A DNA stretch of 64,000 nucleotides, from positions 1 through 64,000 of the forward strand of contig JAISOV010000006.1 of NCBI GenBank assembly GCA_031275405.1, given 5' to 3'. Position 1 is the first letter of the stretch; each line of letters opens with the position of its first letter. Origin of the DNA: Clostridium sp. GTDB lineage: Bacteria; Bacillota; Clostridia; Lachnospirales; Lachnospiraceae. Below are positions 1 to 6,835 of the stretch, in pieces. The notes below the pieces were generated by a model. It made no database searches. It was given only the letters and a program-made list of their open reading frames with translations, and was not told where the DNA came from. Both the position numbers and the translations under genes were made by a program.

Positions 1-2
1 GG

Positions 3-332
3 CTTTTAGAGGGCGGGCGGCTTCTGCATTGCGGGTACTTTTGCCACCAGATAGCGGAAAAAGCGTTAAAGGCGGTCGTTGCGAACGACGCAAACGAGAT
101 ACCGCCCAAAACTCACGACCTGCAAAGATTGGCCGTGCGCGGCGGCGTGTTCGACGGTTTGACGGATAGGCAGCTTGCCCTTTTCGACAAGCTAACCCCG
201 CTCCAGATAGAGGCGCGTTACCCCGAATACAAGGAGCGGATAGCGGGAACGCTAACCGCCGAATACTGCAAGCAGCTTTTGAGCGAAACGGAGGGCTTTC
301 TGTGTTGGATAAAGCAACGGTTAGAGAGATAG
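3..332 (+). CDS. HEPN-domain protein, putative toxin of a HEPN/MNT pair (5' end outside window)
   Basis: The reading frame is open from the left window edge, so only the C-terminal ~109 residues are visible. They contain the block HQIAEKALKA followed by PPKTHDL and then ARYPEY, which is the layout of the PF05168-type HEPN domain found beside MNT nucleotidyltransferases. In that family the HEPN protein is an RNase toxin and the MNT partner silences it by adding AMP to a HEPN tyrosine (family knowledge). The gene overlaps the downstream MNT gene by 31 bp, which supports a translationally coupled pair. The toxin's catalytic motif cannot be judged because the N-terminus is missing. The role is inferred from the family and the gene pairing. 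Confidence 0.75.
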   Translation, partial: LLEGGRLLHCGYFCHQIAEKALKAVVANDANEIPPKTHDLQRLAVRGGVFDGLTDRQLALFDKLTPLQIEARYPEYKERIAGTLTAEYCKQLLSETEGFLCWIKQRLER

Positions 333-616
333 CCGCCCGCTATGCGGAGGAGGTGCGAAAGGTGTTGACACCTAACGCGGTTATCCTTTTCGGCTCGTAT
401 GTAAACGGAAACCCGCACGAATGGAGCGACATTGACATAGCGGTCATTGTCAACGGTTTTGAAGGGAATTGGCTTGAAACCGCCGCCGCCCTTTGCGGGC
501 TTACTCGTCGTGTCAGTATAGACATTGAACCGCATTTACTGGACGAAGCGGAGGACAGAAGCGGTTTTGTGGAACACGTTATCAGGACGGGGGAAGTCAT
601 TTACAGAGCGGCGTAA
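302..616 (+). CDS. MNT-type nucleotidyltransferase, putative antitoxin of the HEPN/MNT pair
   Basis: This is a 104-residue protein with a GTG start inside the 3' end of the HEPN gene. Residues 31-45 carry the minimal nucleotidyltransferase signature, Gly31-Ser32 followed by Asp43-x-Asp45 (SDIDIAV), and a third acidic strand lies at about Asp74 (SIDIE). This is the full complement of metal-binding carboxylates, so the protein looks catalytically intact. MNT antitoxins modify HEPN toxins with AMP. Length and architecture are normal for the family. The neighbourhood of Fic/VbhA and resolvase remnants shows that it sits in a mobile or formerly mobile island. Start choice rests on the overlap, since no clear Shine-Dalgarno is seen within the HEPN coding sequence. 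Confidence 0.82.
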   Translation: MLDKATVREIAARYAEEVRKVLTPNAVILFGSYVNGNPHEWSDIDIAVIVNGFEGNWLETAAALCGLTRRVSIDIEPHLLDEAEDRSGFVEHVIRTGEVIYRAA

Positions 617-976
617 GATACCGTCGTTTTGTGCGGTGGTATTATCTTGCGCTCTACAATGCCCCGCATAGCGTCCTATTCGCCCCTGTAAGCCGCGTTT
701 ATGGGTCTTGGTGGAATTTTACCCGCGACACGAAAACGCATTACGGGGCATTATGGAGCCTTACAGGGGTACATCTGATTTTAGACCATTTTGCCCTCTT
801 ATTGTAGCTTAGGCAACAGGTCGGTGTAAAGCGCGGCTGGCTGTCGCGTTTTTACCCGCAAATATATTGTAACAGGAGGGTTTTATAGTTCATATTTTGC
901 GTGTGGTAATAAATATACCCAACGCGATGCAGCCCAGTTTTTATCTCTACGGGAAAAATGTGTCAACTAATATTGA
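617..976. other. Gene-poor stretch of the accessory island
   Basis: No credible gene is seen. The stretch holds two interleaved inverted repeats (658-769), an orphan Shine-Dalgarno-like AGGAGGG near 875 with no start codon at the right distance, and a small hairpin TGTCAA/TTGACA at 961-978. The orphan ribosome site followed by a start-less reading frame at 977 suggests that a gene head was deleted here. Confidence 0.5.
658..769. repeat. Two interleaved inverted repeats (pseudoknot-like order)
   Basis: AATGCCCCG (658-666) is complementary to CGGGGCATT (744-752), and CCCCTGTAAG (683-692) is complementary to CTTACAGGGG (760-769). The order is a-b-a'-b', so the two stems cross rather than nest. 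As RNA this would be an H-type pseudoknot with long loops. As DNA it could be a recombination or transfer site. No coding frame explains it. Confidence 0.55.
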
Positions 977-1120
977 CAATTTCATCAGTACGTCGGATAC
1001 GACGCGCTGAAAGAGAAAGTCAAAAGCGCGGAAACCATTCGCCGTTACGCCGAGCAAGTTATGCGCGAGGTTGAGCCGAGGGAGCGGGAGCGGTCGTATA
1101 CGCACGGTATGGAACTGTGA
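977..1120 (+). pseudogene. C-terminal fragment of an unrecognised mobile-element gene
   Basis: A frame opens directly after a stop codon and runs 47 codons to TGA without any start codon. The visible peptide (…GYDALKEKVKSAETIRRYAEQV…) is charged and helix-prone, with a basic/acidic tail. Codon use matches the surrounding island. I do not recognise the family; it resembles the tail of a helical mobilisation or accessory protein. The lack of a start and the orphan ribosome site about 100 bp upstream suggest an internal deletion. It could also be a chance open frame. Confidence 0.35.
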
Positions 1121-1129
1121 GTAAATTCA

Positions 1130-1158
1130 AATCCGGCGCGGTTTATCCGCGCCGGATT
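1130..1158 (-). terminator. Hairpin at the 3' end of the fic pseudogene
   Basis: A perfect 12-bp stem, AATCCGGCGCGG paired with CCGCGCCGGATT, encloses a 5-nt loop. The TAA stop of fic (1143-1145) lies in this loop. On the minus strand the stem is followed by a T-rich stretch, consistent with an intrinsic terminator. Read on the plus strand it also follows the fragment ending at 1120. Confidence 0.55.
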
Positions 1159-1750
1159 GCGTCCTCAAAGATTTTTGAGAGATACTCGTACTCCGAATAT
1201 TCCCCATCGCTTGCTTTCACAAGCGCGTCACGAACATAAGCCGTGCTGTCTTTCAAAAGCGACTTGTCCATACGGAAACTGTGCGCCTCCGCAAATTGTG
1301 CCGCGAATGTAATTGTGGTACGCGTATTACCTTCCCGGAAAAGATGAGTTTGCCAAAGTGCGGCAATCTCTTTCGCAAAAATCTCTGCGGTTTCGTGAAC
1401 ATCGAGCGAAGCCCAATCTATGCCATTCAGATTCTCCAAAGCCACACCGCAGTCGCGTTCAATATCGTCCGGCTGTGAATAGCGAACGGTATTACCGCCA
1501 AGTACACGCTCACCCTTGACGATTGAGATGGTGTGAATGTACCCGCCCATTCATAAACATCACCGAAAATATGCTTGTGAATAGCAAGCAGCCGCAGCAA
1601 GCTAAATGGCATATCCGCGACCACACTATCAACATCAGCTAACGCAAAGGCGGTTATATCCGCTTCGACTTGTTCAAGAGTTTTCGCGTCTTTAATGCCC
1701 AGCTTGTTTACGAGGACAGGCACATCTTCGTAAAGATACGGGTCACGCAT
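1143..1750 (-). pseudogene. fic: Fic-domain AMP-transferase toxin, inactivated by a frameshift
   Basis: Two overlapping frames together spell one Fic protein of about 201 residues. The first frame starts at 1750 (MRDPYLYEDVP) and runs to HIFGDVYEWAG. The second resumes at about 1550 with ISIVKGERVLGG and contains the catalytic motif HLFREGNTR, matching HxFx(D/E)GNxR. One nucleotide is missing in the GGGCGGGT tract at about 1541-1549, so a full-length product requires a frameshift. Fic enzymes transfer AMP to target proteins; VbhT/FicT-type toxins poison topoisomerases (family knowledge). The start overlaps the stop of the antitoxin gene by 8 bp, as expected for a vbhA-fic operon. The pairing of an apparently intact antitoxin with a broken toxin points to decay, although a sequencing error in the G tract is possible. 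Confidence 0.75.
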
Positions 1751-1952
1751 TAGCCGCCCCCGCCTTGTACCATTCGATAATTTGATTACGGGCATCGGAA
1801 AGCTCGCATTTGCCGTCAATGTACTCACGCATAAGCGACATAGCCTTTTCGCTCGGTTCGGGCGCGTCAAGCGTTGAAAGTGCGATTGCGTCGTTGATGT
1901 ATTTTTCGCGTTGAACTTTTGTCGTGCCTTGCACAGAATAATCTTTTGCCAT
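1743..1952 (-). CDS. VbhA-like antitoxin of the Fic toxin
   Basis: This is a protein of about 69 residues. I chose the ATG at 1952 because a GAGGTGA Shine-Dalgarno lies 5 nt upstream; a GTG at 1961 would add three residues. It ends in the first codons of fic, with an 8-bp overlap. The segment around ALSTLDAPEPSEKA, followed by an amphipathic helix (MREYIDGK), corresponds to the region where class I Fic antitoxins carry the inhibitory helix (S/T)xxxE(G/N). Here the alignment places Asp-Ala where Glu-Gly is usual, so the inhibitory glutamate may be replaced. The assignment rests mainly on operon position and this weak similarity. Confidence 0.6.
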   Translation of the reverse strand: MAKDYSVQGTTKVQREKYINDAIALSTLDAPEPSEKAMSLMREYIDGKCELSDARNQIIEWYKAGAANA

Positions 1953-2068
1953 ATCAGTCACCTCATATGCATATTACCACATTGAGCCGAAAACGCCATC
2001 GCTTTTTCATTCGGACGAAAAAAATTTATAGGCTCAAATTTGCTGCCTGCTGGAAGGAACGAGATGTT

Positions 2069-2590
2069 ATGACAAACACTTACGGCTACGTCCGCGTGTC
2101 GAGCGCAGACCAAAACGAGGACAGGCAACTCGACGCGATGACCGCGCTCGGCGTATCGCCGGAGCGCGTGTTCGTTGATAAATTAAGCGGTAAGGATAAG
2201 AAACGTCCGCAACTGCTCGCGCTGATGGAAACAGTACAACGGGGCGATAAGGTTATCGTCGAATCAATCAGCCGCTTCGCCCGCAACACGCGTGACTTGC
2301 TTGAACTGGCAGAACAGCTTTCCGCAAAGGGCGTGGAGTTCGTCAGCTTGAAAGAGGCTCTCGACACCACGACACCGACGGGTAAGTTTATACTCACCAT
2401 ATTCGGCGCGGTCAGCGAGTTAGAGCGCGGCTATATACTCCAACGTCAAGCGTAGGGTATTGCCTCCGCCAAACGGCGCGGGAAACACCTCGGCAGACCC
2501 GCAAAAAAGCTGCCCAAAGACTTCGCGAACCTCGCGAAACATTGGGAACGCAAGGAAATTCCGATCCAAAAAGCCCTTGATGAGTGCGGA
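2069..2590 (+). pseudogene. Serine recombinase (resolvase/invertase type), nonsense codon and truncated 3' end
   Basis: The N-terminal catalytic domain starts YGYVRVSSADQNEDRQ, with the nucleophilic serine near residue 11, followed by DKLSGKDKKRPQL and SISRFARNTRDLLEL, typical of small serine resolvases. At 2453-2455 a TAG interrupts the frame exactly where the family reads (R/A)EGIA; a GAG-to-TAG change is the simplest explanation. After it the frame continues with GIASAKRRGKHLGRPAKKLP and part of the helix-turn-helix, then loses similarity at about 2590, where GC-rich host-like sequence begins. Start: ATG 2069 behind GGAAGGAA. The enzyme would resolve or invert transposon DNA. It is now probably inactive and marks the right edge of the island. 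Confidence 0.8.
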
Positions 2591-2773
2591 GGGATCCCAG
2601 CCGGCGGCGGCAGGGATTTTTTAGTGATGCTGAAAACGGCGGGGGAGTGGTCCGGCCGGCGGAGAGGGAGGAACCTGCCGGCCCCTTTTCAGGAGAATCC
2701 ATAGGAATGAACAGACTGCTGCAAAAAAAGAAAGGAACCTGAAATTTTTTGTGCCGAACGCATTGGAAGATAT

Positions 2774-2802
2774 TTGACAATTCAGGCTTTCTGTTTTATA
2801 CT
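2774..2802 (+). promoter_or_regulatory. Sigma-A promoter of the LytTR regulator gene
   Basis: TTGACA (2774-2779), a 17-bp spacer and TATACT (2797-2802). Transcription would start about 55 bp before the regulator's ATG, which is preceded by an AAGGGGGA-type ribosome site. Confidence 0.8.
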
Positions 2803-2865
2803 CTATGATGTCTTACAGGCCGATAGCCCTTACGTAAAAAGGGAAAATCAAAGGGGGAATCCAAA

Positions 2866-3582
2866 ATGCAGATCAAAATAGTCCTATGCGATGATCGTCC
2901 GCAAGATCTTGGGGCGCTTCAGACGCAGATCGTCCGGGCGTCAGAACAAATCGGATGGGAAGCGGTTACATATCCTTGTAAAGATGGCCAGGAAGTCATA
3001 CGCCTTTTATGCGATCAGAAAGAACGGTTTGATATTCTGTTTTTGGATATTTATATGCCGGGGATCTCCGGGCTAGAGGTGGCCCGCAAAATCAGGGAGG
3101 CGGGTCTGGGAATCGTCCTGGTTTTTGTATCCGCTTGTGCGCAGCATGTCTTCGAGGCGATCCAATACGGCCCTTTCCGGTATGTCAGGAAGAACCGTAT
3201 GGAACAGGAGCTGCCGCAGACGCTCCAAGCCGCCGTCTCTTTCCTGGAATCACAGAATGAAAAGACGATGATCCTAAAGACGGATGCCGGAGATGTCAAA
3301 ATAAAGCCATCTGAAATCATGTATTATGAAACAGAGGGGAAAAAGGTCGTGATACATCTGAAAGATGGGAAGGATTATTTTGTGTGGAAGACCATAAAAG
3401 AACTCAAGCAGAAGCTGAAGGAGGAAGTCTTTGTCTCGATCCATAGCGGCTGCGTAGTCAATACAAGGTACCTTTCGGAATGTTCTTCCTTTGGCGTGAC
3501 TCTGAAGAATGGGAAAAGACTGATTGCGAGCAGGAGGAAAAGAAGCAATGTCAGAAATGCGTTCTTAAAATCCGACGGATAG
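2866..3582 (+). CDS. LytTR-family two-component response regulator
   Basis: This 238-residue protein has an N-terminal receiver domain: acidic pair Asp9-Asp10, phospho-acceptor Asp61 in FLDIYMPG, and the switch segment VFVSAC. The C-terminal LytTR DNA-binding domain (about residues 138-235) has the typical strands KPSEIMYYETEGKKVVIHL and ends with FVSIHSGCVVN. Such regulators (AgrA, VirR, ComE) bind pairs of direct repeats one face of the helix apart and commonly control bacteriocin or peptide operons. No histidine kinase gene is adjacent, so the phosphodonor must be elsewhere or the regulator acts without one. The next gene to the right is the secreted-protein/ABC cassette, whose upstream region contains a 21-bp-phased repeat pair. 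That makes this gene its likely regulator (inference). Confidence 0.9.
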   Translation: MQIKIVLCDDRPQDLGALQTQIVRASEQIGWEAVTYPCKDGQEVIRLLCDQKERFDILFLDIYMPGISGLEVARKIREAGLGIVLVFVSACAQHVFEAIQYGPFRYVRKNRMEQELPQTLQAAVSFLESQNEKTMILKTDAGDVKIKPSEIMYYETEGKKVVIHLKDGKDYFVWKTIKELKQKLKEEVFVSIHSGCVVNTRYLSECSSFGVTLKNGKRLIASRRKRSNVRNAFLKSDG

Positions 3583-3647
3583 GGCGCTGTTCTTGTGCCG
3601 TATGCGGCGACCGGAAGCGGTCTTGCTTCTGGGAACAGGGGAACCTG

Positions 3648-3678
3648 CCAAATAACCCAAAAATCCTACCGAATAACC
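3648..3678 (+). promoter_or_regulatory. Phased direct repeats, candidate LytTR-regulator operator
   Basis: CC-N-AATAACC occurs at 3648-3657 and again at 3669-3678, start to start 21 bp, i.e. two helical turns. That is the spacing used by LytTR dimers (AgrA, VirR, PlnC). The half-site sequence does not match any single known consensus well, so the assignment rests on spacing and on the neighbouring regulator gene. Confidence 0.5.
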
Positions 3679-3705
3679 AATTTTCCTCAAAAGTCTTCCC
3701 GGAAA

Positions 3706-3714
3706 TGTTACACT
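3706..3714 (+). promoter_or_regulatory. Extended -10 element downstream of the direct repeats
   Basis: TGtTACACT matches the extended -10 form TGnTATAAT at 7 of 8 defined positions. No good -35 is present, as is common for activator-dependent promoters. The repeats end 27 bp upstream. Confidence 0.45.
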
Positions 3715-3755
3715 GTCCACAGGACGCCATAAGCGCTTTGCCGTCTGGGCTGTAT

Positions 3756-3871
3756 GGCTGTGGGGCCTGTCTTATCCCTCCGAAGGACAGGATACCAGGA
3801 CTGCTCCGCAGTCATGGCAAGGGCATGGCCATTCGGCCTATCTCCTATCCTGCGGATAGGATACCACAGCC
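3756..3871 (+). ncRNA. Candidate structured leader RNA (closed multi-hairpin junction)
   Basis: GGCTGTGG (3756-3763) pairs with CCACAGCC (3864-3871) and encloses four hairpins: CCTGTC/GACAGG (3766-3791), GACTGC-TCC-GCAGTC (3799-3813), GGCC-ATTC-GGCC (3827-3838) and TCCTATCC-TGC-GGATAGGA (3843-3861). The first and last hairpins are diverged copies of one unit of about 33 nt, both ending GGAYAGGATACC. I recognise no known riboswitch class. The structure is inferred by eye. Confidence 0.4.
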
Positions 3872-4015
3872 ACAGAGCTACGGGAAGGCATGGACGGGGT
3901 GTCGGAAAGGAGAGCCTGGCGATGGAAAAAAGCAGAAAGCGTTAAATTGAGTCAAAGCTGCCTGAGAAACCAAGGAAACAGAAACGAGGAAAAACCAAAA
4001 AAAGGAGAGAAATTT

Positions 4016-4432
4016 ATGAAGACAAGAGTAACAAACACATGGAAAAAGCTTGGCGTCACCTGTATGTGCGCGACGCTGCTCATGGGCGCAACCGGTATGT
4101 TTGCTTCTGCGGCGACCTATACGGCTTATGTGCTGCCGATCCTGCAAGGAAATAATTATACGTCCATACATGACAAGACTACGGCGGATAATTTCATTAC
4201 CAATGAAGTGACGGCTATTACCGATGCAGTCTATGCAGATTTCTGGGCGATTAATAGCAACAATAATATTATTTCGCTGAAATACAAGCAGGGCGTCGGC
4301 ACGGGTCAGGCGACAATCAAAATTACCACAAGCGGATATAACTATATTGGCGCGCAAGTGGGCATGGGAATGGAAAATCATGATACATCCCTCACACGAG
4401 GCTTTGTATCCGGGACGGTTTACTTCCGGTAA
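4016..4432 (+). CDS. Small secreted protein (DUF2712-like, tentative), possible bacteriocin or export substrate
   Basis: The 138-residue precursor starts at the ATG behind AAAGGAGAGA. Its signal peptide is typical: basic MKTRVTNTWKKLG, hydrophobic core to about residue 28, and a probable cleavage after FASAA. The mature ~106 residues start TYTAYVLPILQGNNYTS and end in beta-rich segments (ATIKITTSGYNYIGAQVGMGMEN … GTVYFR), with no cysteine and few lysines. The pattern 'Y-x-aromatic-x-LP-x-x-Q-G-N-x-Y-T' near the mature start and an FWA segment recall DUF2712-type exported proteins, often found beside ABC transporters; this similarity is from memory and uncertain. Two membrane proteins and an ABC ATPase follow, so this is the presumed effector, cargo or signal of the cassette. 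It could instead be a structural surface protein. Confidence 0.6.
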   Translation: MKTRVTNTWKKLGVTCMCATLLMGATGMFASAATYTAYVLPILQGNNYTSIHDKTTADNFITNEVTAITDAVYADFWAINSNNNIISLKYKQGVGTGQATIKITTSGYNYIGAQVGMGMENHDTSLTRGFVSGTVYFR

Positions 4433-4559
4433 ACAGGAAGCAGGGGAAGCGGACAGGACGGAGGTTCCTGTCTGCTTCCTTTCTCCATGGAAGGCTCAAT
4501 CAAAGAATAAGACAGATAAGATATAGAAGAATCAGGTATCATCATAGAAGGGAGCGGCG

Positions 4560-5390
4560 ATGAAGAATCTGTTTTGGCTGGATGTGAGGAACATCCTCAA
4601 CAGCATAGAATATAAAGTGGTCGTCGGGATCTATGGCGCGTTCAGCCTGTATGCCGGCGTCCTCTGCTTTCAGGTTTACATAGGCCTGCCTTACCAGTTC
4701 CTAAGATCCGCGGATGAAAATTTCATCCTGCAGAGTGCGGACACTTCTTTTCTGCTTTATGTCATGAGGATCCTTTTCCCGATCCTGTCGGCGCTCCTGT
4801 GCGCCTTTCAGCAGACCCTGGACGACTCCGGGAACCGGAGTATCCTGGCCGTCCAGCGCTGCGGCAGGAAGCGGTATCTGCTCTCCAAAGCCGGGGCGGT
4901 TTCCTTCATGACGTTTGCCGGGACGACGGTCCCGCTTCTGATCAATTTCCTGCTGTGCCATCTCGTCTATCCGTCGATAGGCTATGAAAGCGTGTGGGCG
5001 GAAGCCAAATATACGATCGGGAAGATGTCCTACAGCCGGGAGCGGTTCCTGGATATGCTCCGCTTGGAACACCCTTCCCTCTATAACCTCAGCTATGTGG
5101 CTGTGGCTGGGCTGATGGCGGCCGGGATCGCGCTTCTGGCTTTCGGGCTTGCCATGCAGGCGAAAAAGAAGGCCCATGCCATGGTAAGGGTTCCGTTCCT
5201 GCTCTTTTTTTTCTATATGTTCCTCAACACCGCGTTTCAGATGGCGGGGCTGTGGCAGGCGATACCCGCGAATTATCTCATAGCGAGCCATTCGGGAAGC
5301 ATAGCCTGTTTTGCCGGCATGATGGCGCTCCTTCTGGCCGCCGCCGCCTTTCTGATCCGGAAGGGAGCCTGTGACTATGAGATTTTATAG
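4560..5390 (+). CDS. Polytopic membrane protein of the ABC cassette (permease-like subunit 1)
   Basis: This 276-residue protein has about six predicted membrane helices: about 20-42, 64-85, 113-135, 178-200, 212-232 and 248-268. A GGAG site lies 5 nt before the ATG. A cytoplasmic-looking loop (QRCGRKRYLLSKAG) follows helix 2, as in ABC-2-type exporter subunits. It has no recognisable catalytic motif. Its 3' end overlaps the next membrane-protein gene by about 20 bp and the ATPase follows, so the three probably form one transporter. In lactococcin-972-like and peptide-resistance modules such proteins give self-immunity or export the peptide; which applies here cannot be told from sequence. Confidence 0.75.
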   Translation: MKNLFWLDVRNILNSIEYKVVVGIYGAFSLYAGVLCFQVYIGLPYQFLRSADENFILQSADTSFLLYVMRILFPILSALLCAFQQTLDDSGNRSILAVQRCGRKRYLLSKAGAVSFMTFAGTTVPLLINFLLCHLVYPSIGYESVWAEAKYTIGKMSYSRERFLDMLRLEHPSLYNLSYVAVAGLMAAGIALLAFGLAMQAKKKAHAMVRVPFLLFFFYMFLNTAFQMAGLWQAIPANYLIASHSGSIACFAGMMALLLAAAAFLIRKGACDYEIL

Positions 5391-6159
5391 GAGGGCAAAT
5401 TTCATACAGCTGCTGCTGGGAACGCTCCTGGCGACGGGGCTGCGGTTCGTCCTGGCCCGTTTTTTCCTGCTGGGTCCGGAAGGCGAGACGGATTCCCTGT
5501 GCCAGCTTTATTTTGGCGGCCTCCCGATCAGTGCCAGCTTCGATCTGGTGATGGTTTCCCTGCAGCTGGCCGTGGTCGCCGTCGAGGTCGTCCTCCTCAA
5601 CGAAGAGATCATGACGGGGATCTTTGATAATCTGGAGCTTCTGCTCTGCAGGGCGGCCAGAAAACGCGGCATCTTCGGGGATCTTTTCGCGCTGTATCTC
5701 TTCCATGCCCTGTTCGTGACGGGTGTCGGCTACCTTGGGTTCCTGGCCGTCGAGGGGTGCCGGCCGGCGGCGGCGGATATGGGGATCCTTCTGTCTGAGG
5801 TCGGTCTGATTCTGGTACTGGCTTGCCTTTACCTGATTCTGAGATGTCTGCTGAAAAACAGCCTGGCCTACCTGGGCGTGCTGCTGATCTATGTCACCCC
5901 GATCCTGCTTACCGGTTTTCTCTACGGGGAGGGAAAAGGCGGCTGGGTGAACGGAAAGTATTTTTTACTGAATGATCTGATCTATAATTATACGCATGGG
6001 CTGGAACTGCGCTATCCGGCTTACGGCTATACCTTTCTGCCGCCGGTCCTGGATCTGGGGACGGTTTCGGTCGGAGCCGAAATCCTGGCAAGGTGCGCCG
6101 TCCTGTTGCTGTTTGCCGTGCTTGGCGGGAAACTGTTTCAAAAATATTCCGTAATCTAG
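5371..6159 (+). CDS. Polytopic membrane protein of the ABC cassette (permease-like subunit 2)
   Basis: This 262-residue membrane protein begins MTMRFYRRANFIQLLLG, with a GTG at 5371 or the ATG at 5377 as start. Its sequence alternates hydrophobic helices (about 11-32, 50-75, 105-127, 135-157, 165-185, 236-258) with short polar loops. It overlaps the preceding gene, so the two subunits are probably made in fixed ratio by translational coupling. It shares the general plan of subunit 1 but little sequence, which suggests a heterodimeric transmembrane domain. No signal peptide or enzymatic motif is seen. The ATPase gene starts 19 bp downstream. The specific family is not recognised. Confidence 0.75.
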   Translation: MTMRFYRRANFIQLLLGTLLATGLRFVLARFFLLGPEGETDSLCQLYFGGLPISASFDLVMVSLQLAVVAVEVVLLNEEIMTGIFDNLELLLCRAARKRGIFGDLFALYLFHALFVTGVGYLGFLAVEGCRPAAADMGILLSEVGLILVLACLYLILRCLLKNSLAYLGVLLIYVTPILLTGFLYGEGKGGWVNGKYFLLNDLIYNYTHGLELRYPAYGYTFLPPVLDLGTVSVGAEILARCAVLLLFAVLGGKLFQKYSVI

Positions 6160-6178
6160 AAAAAGAAGGAGGAAGCGG

Positions 6179-6835
6179 ATGAAAATCGAAGCAACCAGGC
6201 TCTCTAAGAAGATCCAGGGTCATGAAATCCTGAAAAACATTGATCTGGAGCTTGAGGGGGGATATATTTACGGACTCTACGGCAGGAACGGTTCGGGCAA
6301 GACCATGCTTTTAAGATGTCTTGCCGGAATCGTGGATCTGTCGTCCGGGGAGATCCTCTGCGACGGCAGGAAGCTCCACCGGGATATGGACGTCCTGCCC
6401 GATCTCGGCATGATGGTGGAAAACATGGGGTTCTGGAAGATGTACAGCGGGTTTGAGAACTTAAAGGCGCTCGCGGGCATCCGCCGGAAAGTCGGTGACG
6501 AAAGAATCCGTCAGATCCTGGATACCGTCGGACTCAACCCGCAGGACAGGAGAAGCGTCCGGAAATATTCCCTGGGGATGCGGCAGAGGCTGGCCATCGC
6601 GCAGGCGCTGATGGAAGATCCCAGGATCCTGCTGCTGGACGAGCCGACCAACGCGCTGGATGAGTCCGGCGTGGAGCTGTTCCGGCAACTCATGCGGGAG
6701 GAAAAAGAAAAAGGCGTCTTGATCCTCATCGCAAGTCACAATCAAGAAGATCTGGAGCTGCTCTCGGACAGGAAGCTCCGGATGGTGGACGGCTGTCTGT
6801 ACGCGGAGGAGGGGAAGCATGACAAGGAACACTAA
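6179..6835 (+). CDS. ABC transporter ATP-binding protein of the cassette
   Basis: This 218-residue nucleotide-binding subunit has Walker A GRNGSGKT (about residues 35-42), the ABC signature in the form YSLGMRQR (about 130-137), Walker B ILLLDEP followed by TNALD, and the switch histidine in IASHNQED. The signature variant LGMRQ is typical of ABC-2-type exporters for antibiotics and lantibiotic-immunity systems (BcrA/LanF group; family knowledge). It energises the two membrane proteins encoded just upstream. An AAGGAGGAAG ribosome site precedes the start. The last codons overlap the next gene by 17 bp, so all cassette genes from 4560 to 7505 are tightly coupled. Confidence 0.92.
   Translation: MKIEATRLSKKIQGHEILKNIDLELEGGYIYGLYGRNGSGKTMLLRCLAGIVDLSSGEILCDGRKLHRDMDVLPDLGMMVENMGFWKMYSGFENLKALAGIRRKVGDERIRQILDTVGLNPQDRRSVRKYSLGMRQRLAIAQALMEDPRILLLDEPTNALDESGVELFRQLMREEKEKGVLILIASHNQEDLELLSDRKLRMVDGCLYAEEGKHDKEH

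Larger units (their letters stand above)
3583..4015 (+). other. Long leader/intergenic region of the secreted-protein cassette
   Basis: These 433 bp contain no credible gene; one open frame crossing it shows no protein-like composition. It holds, in order, a 21-bp-phased direct repeat pair (3648-3678), an extended -10 (3706-3714), a multi-hairpin segment (3756-3871) and a strong ribosome site AAGGAGAGA just before the ATG at 4016. If transcription starts near 3721 the untranslated leader is about 295 nt, unusually long. Confidence 0.6.

Noticed and set aside
3480-3950. 156-codon open frame after the LytTR gene
   Set aside because: It starts inside the regulator gene, crosses the promoter, direct repeats and hairpins, and has no protein-like composition.
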